49,627 nt of DNA from Candolleomyces eurysporus (taxonomy: Eukaryota > Basidiomycota > Agaricomycetes > Agaricales > Psathyrellaceae): assembly GCA_027579435.1 (NCBI GenBank), contig JANBPK010001513.1:1-49627 (forward strand), in the 5' to 3' direction. Below are positions 43,849 to 49,627 of this stretch, in pieces. Position 1 is the first letter of the stretch, and each line of letters begins with the position of its first letter. The notes beneath the pieces are model-generated. The model saw only the letters and a list, made by a program, of their open reading frames with translations. It did not search any database and was not told the DNA's origin. A program made the translations under genes and the position numbers.

Positions 43849-46800
43849 TCATGGAACATATCTAGAACCACGTACCAGACCGACATGTTCGACGTGTTCT
43901 GTCACGCTATTAGGAGGCTGAAAGAATGCAGGATCGGTCAACACACTCTTCCTTGACGTCTTTATAATCTTCTTCTCCACGACCACAGTGGTTGAAACAG
44001 GTTCAGCACTTTCAGCTTCTTCATCGCTCAAAGAGAGTGCCAGCGAAGACGGCAAATGGAAATACTTCTTCCCACCGTTGTTTGCATGCTGCGCTGAGCG
44101 ATGGTGGGGTTTGACATCCATTGCCAACGTGAACTCTTCACCTCCGTCAACCAGAGTCGCCGAGGAAGATGACGAGGACAAGGACGGCGCGCTCTCCCAG
44201 GTACCGACGGTGTATTGCACAGGACCCACCGGCCAATCTCCTGAGTGACCGTCACGCTCCAGGTCCATTCCACGCCGTGCTGGACTCGACACAGGCGATT
44301 CCGGCACGGATGCATTCGAAGAAGGGGAAGGACTGGGGGGGACTCAGAGGGGACATGGGGAGTGAAGCCGACGAGCAGCAATCAGAGCTCGACATAGGCT
44401 GCGAGCTCAGTGAAGAGTTTGACGAAGTGAGGGCGTGGACACCATCCGCCGATTCACCGGCCTCGAGATCCAAGTTCAAGTGATGAACGGACCTCATGTG
44501 CTTCCTGGGTCTCGACGTTGGCTCATGTGGAGCTGTAAATACGGGAGGTGGGGATGCGATGAGGCTTTTGGTTTGTAGTCGGGTGGAAGGCGCGTCGGAC
44601 TTCGAAGGAGAGGACGCTGGAGCGAAGCGCACAGGCTGACACAACAACGATGCTTCCGACAATTGGTTGTTCGAGTCCGAACCTGGAGGAGATTTCGTAG
44701 GTGGAGCGTTGGAGTAACTGCCGTACCCGAACCCGATTCCCAGTGGCAGCCCGAGCCCCGCTGGAGTGGCAGAAGACTGAGCATTTGGCGTACGTTCGTG
44801 CCCCAACAAATCCCCCACATCCTCTACCCGCTCCTCGTCATCGTCGTCATGGCCGACATGCGTCGGGGAATGAGGGCTCGGTTGCCGATGATACATGCTG
44901 TTGGTTCTTGCCCTGGGTTTCCCATTATGATGCATGACCATGGAATCACCCGAAGACGTGGTTGGCGAGGTTGCGGTTCGCGGTTGAGAAGTCTTCGATC
45001 CTCCTTTTCCTCCACCACCCATGATCGCCCTCTTCATGGCAGGCATAAACTTTGGCTTGGGCTTCTCCACATCGAGCTTAATCTCAATCCCGTTGCTAGT
45101 CTCGTCGGCTGGGACATGGGAAGACCCGAGCATTGTCTGCCACTGCCTCTTGTGATTCCGTGCCCGCTTCACCGGAGCTTGTGACGACGACGAAGAAATA
45201 GGCGAGGCAGCGAATTCGATATACTGCACACGTCCCCCATCTTCTGCACCCTCCTTCTCCCCCTCATCCAGCTCGCCGTCGCTTGGGTATGGCGTCTTCG
45301 GACGAGCCTTCACGGCTTGCCTCCTCTTCTCCTTCTTGCTCTCCCTGCTCTCCTTCTTCTCTTTGCTCTGGCTCCTGTCCTTGCTCCTGCTCTTACTCTT
45401 CTTCTGGCTCTTCCTCCTCTTGGCTAGCACATGGCTGTCAGCTTCCTCAGCAAGCTGCAACTCTGCCTCCTCCGCTGAAGAGGCACCCGGTAGCTCCTCC
45501 CCAGCCCCAAACCCCATCTCAACGTCTACGTCAAACGAGTCGTATGGGTACCCTCCTCCACTCTCCTTGTTGACGGAAGATTCAGCCTCGCCTCCTGAGG
45601 GCGCATGGTGGGACTTTGAGCTGCGTGGGCGCGAGCTTCTTTGGTGGCGGGACTGACCCCTCCCTCGACCATACGCATAACTCCGCCTTCCGAATCCGTC
45701 TTCAATGTCACCCACAATGTCCGTGATATCATGAATCTCCGCGAAAAAGTCTTCATCTCCATCGTCGTCCTCGCTCAGCACCTCTGCTCCCACTTTCTCC
45801 TGCTTCTCCTTATTCTGGGGCACACTCTTCGACACACGGCTTCCAATTCTGTCAAACTCGAACTCGTCCCCGGTCGTCCCTTCTCCCTCTGTTTCGGTTT
45901 CGCCGTCCGTCGTTGTAGCGAGACTCACGACACTGGCTGCACTCTTCATCGCCACCTCCACTCGTTCCTCCTGCTCCTCAACTTCATCATCGTCTTCCTC
46001 GGCGACGACGAACAACCTCGCGGGCGGCGGATGGTTCTTGGTCGGTCTCAGGTGGGGCCGCGGAGGGATACTCGACAGATCGTGGTCTCCCGGTCCATAA
46101 TGATGCGCGAACTCAAGTTGTCCAAGTTCCTCTTCCTCGTCAGAGTCGGGATCGTCAAAGACGCTTCGGGCGGTCGTCGTAACCAACGCAGTCGACGATT
46201 TTCGCTTGCGGGGCAGCTTCCCGGACGCGGCGAACCCCGGTCGTCCGAGTGCAGTCGGAGTCGAAGGGGATGTGTAATGAGCCCTGAACACTCGATCATC
46301 CTCGTCGTCCAGACCCAACTCCTCCAGCTCTCCATCATCCTCGTCGTCCGAGAGGGTCGCCTCGCTGTTCCAACTAGCATCCAGACGGAACTCCATCGCA
46401 CATGCATCTTGAGAGCCTCCAGCGGTGCTGGTATTCGCAGTCGAAGAGTACACCGCACCATCCTCACCGTCAAACTCGTCAAAGTCGCGGTCGTCCACCA
46501 CCATCTCCCCAAACGAGTTCACACCACCCGCTGCCGTCGTTGTGATAGCCCGCCTACGCATCGTATGCTTCATCATCGTGTCCGCCGTCTTTCGCACGAC
46601 CATCATCCCATCCTCGCTCCCACTTCCAGGCCCACCGACTCTCGGGAACTCTCTCATCGACGACGCCCCTCCACTGCGCAGGTAGGGCGAATGGAATAAC
46701 GGATGCGGATGGATAGCACCAACGTACACCCACCCCTCCCTCTCCCCATCCTCCGCCGTCCAACTCGTACCCCAAGCCAAAGGCGAACTCGTAGCCGGGA

Positions 46801-49627
46801 CCGACAATGCGAGTAGAGTGACCGTGTTGTTCCAGTTCACACCCGTGCTCATGCTTGCGCTTGCGGTGGTGAACCTTCTCTCGGACTTGAGCCTCGAAGC
46901 AGCATTAGACGAACAGCTCTTCCCCAGCACCCCATTACTCCACGCCCTCCTCCGACTCCTCACCTCCACCTCCGCCAGCCTCCGCTCCTCCTCGTCCCTC
47001 AGCTCCGCCCGCTCGCTCTCGGCTGCATCGAGCATGCTCCGCAGCCGCGCAACCAGGTGCGTGAGGCGCGTGTACGACGGGTGGAGGTTCAGCCTGATGG
47101 TCAGGTTCGTGTTGATGTTGAGGTTCAGCTGCTCCTGGTCGTCGTCGTCCGCCGTCGTGTTGTCGCTGGGGGCGACGATGTTATCGACGATGGGGGAAGT
47201 GAACGTGGTGGCGGCGGCAGACGGAATGTCGAGGCCAGAAGAATCTGTGGGGGAGCTCTCGCTCGACCTCGAAAACACACGTCCGTCGTCCTTCGGGGGN
47301 CNGGGATCGGGGGCGTCGTTGACGAATGGTCCGACGAGGCAACAGCAGGCTTGACGAAGACTTTTGCACGAGGAGAGACAAGGTCCTCTCCAGCAGCAGC
47401 NGGGGCCTCGAGGGAACGCCTTATCCGGGCCGTCGTTGGTGAGAGGAACGTCTTGGAAGATCTCGGCTTCCTCCTCGTTATCTTCCTCCTCTGCTGCTTC
47501 TTTTCCTGGTTCTTGTCCTTGTTCCTGCCGCTCTGGCGCTCCAACGTGCTCGCCTAGCCCTTCTTCACCTAATTTTACGCAAAAAGAAAAAATGCAACNA
47601 AAAAACGAGGGAAAAAAAAACGTGGTCAACATACGTCCCGGCGATTATCCAAAAGCCCTGACCCTTATCCACACACACATGTATGTATGCATGGGTTGGG
47701 GCGGGGGCAGAAAGAAAAAAACGAACACTCACCGATAACGACGTCATTTACGGTACGACCCATCGTCACGAGAACCGTTTGGTCTTCCTGCTCTTCCTGC
47801 TGCTGCCCTCGGCCAACTTCTTCCTGCTCGGCACCAAGCCCAGCACCTTCACCCTCACCCTCCACCTCCACCGACTCGGACTCGGCACCGTCCAGTGCAC
47901 TCCCACATCTCGAAGAGAGCTCGGACCCAGGTGTAGGGGTCGTAAGACGCGTCTCGGTCGTCCCCGAGTAGCTCGCCGCCGTACTGGTGCTGCTCCCCGT
48001 GCTCGTGCTCGCGGCACTCTCCGTGCTCCCCCCACACGCACTCAGCGCGTTAAAGTCGTCAATGTCGATGTCGTTGTCGTCGTCTTCTGCGTACTCCTGC
48101 TCCCGCGCGAGCTGCTCCAGGGACTCGGAGTCGTCGGTGAGCGGCGGGTGGACGATGAACGATACTTCGACCGAGTGGCGGCCGCCGAAGTGCAGGGGGT
48201 CTCCGTCGGCGTCGATGGAGATGTCGTCTTCCTCGTCCGAGAAGGACTGCGGGACGTCCATCGTCGTCGGGCTGAAGACTTGTTCCTCCTCTTCAGGGGG
48301 CGGTGGGAGGATCGAGATGGGCGGTGGTGGTGGTGGTGGTGTCGCTGGTTTTGAGCTCGAGGAGGTTTTGGTGGTGCTGGCGCTGTTGCCCCTGCCCCAA
48401 CTCCCGATCAAGCTGAGCTTGCGCTGGAAGCCTGTCTCCTTCTCCTTGGGCGATTCCTTGTCTTTTGGCGAGTCTGGTTTAGCTTTCTCCTTGCCCTCTT
48501 TCAACGACGCGGACGATTTCTTCCTAGACAACAATGACAACCCGCCTTCGCTTCCGCTCTCACTCTTGCTGCTGCTGCTGACGAGCAAGGACATGGACCG
48601 CTTTTTGACCAGCTTGCCTTTGGACTTTTTCTTGGTCAGGGTTCCGGGTGCAGATGGGACTGCGAGGTCGTCGTTCCCACCAGGACTACTGGGGGAGGAG
48701 CTGCCGCTGCCTTTGGGACTCTGGCTCTGAGCTTTCGTAGGCGACGACGCCGCCGACTTCTTCATCCCCGACTCAAACGACACCTTCCTAATCCCGCCAC
48801 CAAACCTCGACGACAGCGAGCTCGGGCTCGTAGGCGACTTGGGCGTCGTCGTCAGCGTCTGGCTCCTCGACCTCGTCGGCGTTCCCGCTCCCCGTCGTCC
48901 TTGCTGCTGCTCCTCTCTTTCCTGCCTCTCGCGCTCGCGCTCCCTCTCCATCTCGAGCTCGCGTTCCCGCTGCATCTCGCGCTCCCTCTGCATCTCGAGT
49001 TCGAGTTCGGCGCGGACCTCACGCTCGACGGTGTCGACGACGACTTTGACCTCGGCCTCTGCTCTCCGGAGCATGCTGCGGACTACCCAGAGGCGGTAGT
49101 CGAACGTGAGGGGGCTTATGACGGAGGAACGGACGCTCGTAGGATCGTGGTTACTCGACGCGTGGGGCGACAATGTAGAGACATACGGCCGTCTGCTCGT
49201 CGACTTTTGCACAGGCGCAGGCGCGGGGAGCGGCCTCGGAGGGTGGTGGTGGTGGTTATGCGTGATGGTCGAGGTAGACGATAGCAGGGTCGCAGTCGCC
49301 GAGTCCTCCTCTTCGTATTCCTCGTGTGCTTGCAGCTGGCGCAGCCGCGAACTGGAGCTCGAGACCAGGCCGATCTCCTCTGCGAATCCGAACACCAGGA
49401 CGCCGACGACGAATCGTCGGTACATGTCGACCAGCCCTGTGCGTACGCGCTCGCGGTGGAAGCGGAGGAGGGCTTGGTGGTGCGCGCTGCTGCCTGGTCG
49501 GGGGAGGGGTATAGGTGACGCGGGGACCAGGAAGGATGCAGAGTCGGGAGAGGAAGGGAAGGAGGGTGAAGAGAAGGTGGAGGAGGCGGTGGGTGACCAT
49601 GGCACCAGAGGTTGGGCGGTAGGGTAA
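43849..49627 (-). CDS. Very large, mostly disordered Ser/acid-rich protein (5' end beyond window)
   Basis: Minus-strand frame, open to the right edge with no ATG at its start, so the N-terminus is missing. One intron (47732-47569, GTGAGT...TTAG) is placed. About 1,860 aa are seen. An N-terminal helical part (LLRFHRERVRTGLVDMYRRF) and a second helical part (FDYRLWVVRSMLRRAEAEVK) flank low-complexity text. A long charged coiled coil of Arg/Glu repeats (EMQREREMQRERELEMERER) follows, then Ser/Lys-rich and proline stretches. Past the intron come IRLNLHPSYTRLTHLVARLR, another charged helix, a compact part (WNNTVTLLALSVP ... WVYVGAIHPHPLFHSPYL), then long acidic/Ser-rich and basic regions. No known domain recognised. 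Ns at 47300, 47302 and 47401 break the frame; dropping all three gives one continuous frame. A G7 run at 44335-44341 causes another break; six bases would restore the frame to the stop at 43849. N at 47599 is intronic. Confidence 0.6.

Noticed and set aside
45641..46699. 352-codon plus-strand frame
   Set aside because: Antisense to the large disordered gene; Arg/His-rich product typical of a shadow of Ser/Asp-rich coding DNA.
1..49627. tRNA, rRNA, CRISPR, LTR retrotransposon or riboswitch
   Set aside because: I looked for clover-leaf B-box text, terminal direct repeats and regularly spaced repeats and saw none; the repeated DNA at 9-24 kb is a gene array.

Overview
The window is from a filamentous basidiomycete fungus, most likely an Agaricomycete. 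The genes are dense and split by many short (about 50-60 bp) GT-AG introns. They include a fungal FKS 1,3-beta-glucan synthase, a velvet regulator, a fungal-type atypical kinase, an F-box/LRR protein and fungal thaumatin-like proteins. All calls come from reading exons and splice sites by eye; no database search was run.

Layout. 1-3034 (-): 5' part of a SAP-domain, NuSAP-like protein that runs off the left edge. 3571-4500 (+): fungal protein-kinase-like gene. 5053-6187 (+): WH1+CRIB protein resembling the front half of WASP. 6376-8727 (-): mitochondrial type II NADH dehydrogenase with 17 exons. 8868-24385: a head-to-tail array of four intact thaumatin-like protein genes (TLP-A to TLP-D, all -, ten exons each, about 252 aa, period about 3.85-3.96 kb). 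24153-30190 (-): FKS glucan synthase (13 exons, about 1,767 aa). 33516-35006 (-): velvet protein. 36839-37911 (-): mitochondrial Mn superoxide dismutase. 38269-40261 (-): F-box/LRR protein. 43849-49627 (-): very large, mostly disordered protein, open at the right edge. Three gene-poor stretches (30.2-33.4, 35.0-36.8 and 40.3-43.8 kb) show no gene I can support.

The most interesting part is the TLP array. Each junction between array units carries a decayed copy of the last two exons and intron sequence of the neighbouring FKS gene. The amplified unit therefore once reached from just upstream of the NADH dehydrogenase gene, through one TLP gene, into the 3' end of FKS. The real FKS gene stays intact at the right edge. 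Each of the three FKS tails is interrupted at the same place by a 206-227 bp element with imperfect terminal inverted repeats, which looks like a MITE and predates the amplification. The four TLPs keep frame, 16-cysteine pattern and acidic cleft residues, while the tails and spacers decay. Selection is therefore probably on the TLP coding regions. A cell-wall beta-1,3-glucan synthase next to an expanded family of proteins that in other mushrooms bind or cut beta-1,3-glucan suggests a wall-synthesis and wall-remodelling locus (inference).

Sequence quality matters here. The window holds 11 isolated single N characters. In every coding place where I could test it (38, 25180, 37807, and 47300/47302/47401), dropping the N restores a continuous reading frame, so they behave as spurious inserted bases. 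One further frame break, at a seven-base G run near 44335-44341, is probably a homopolymer error.
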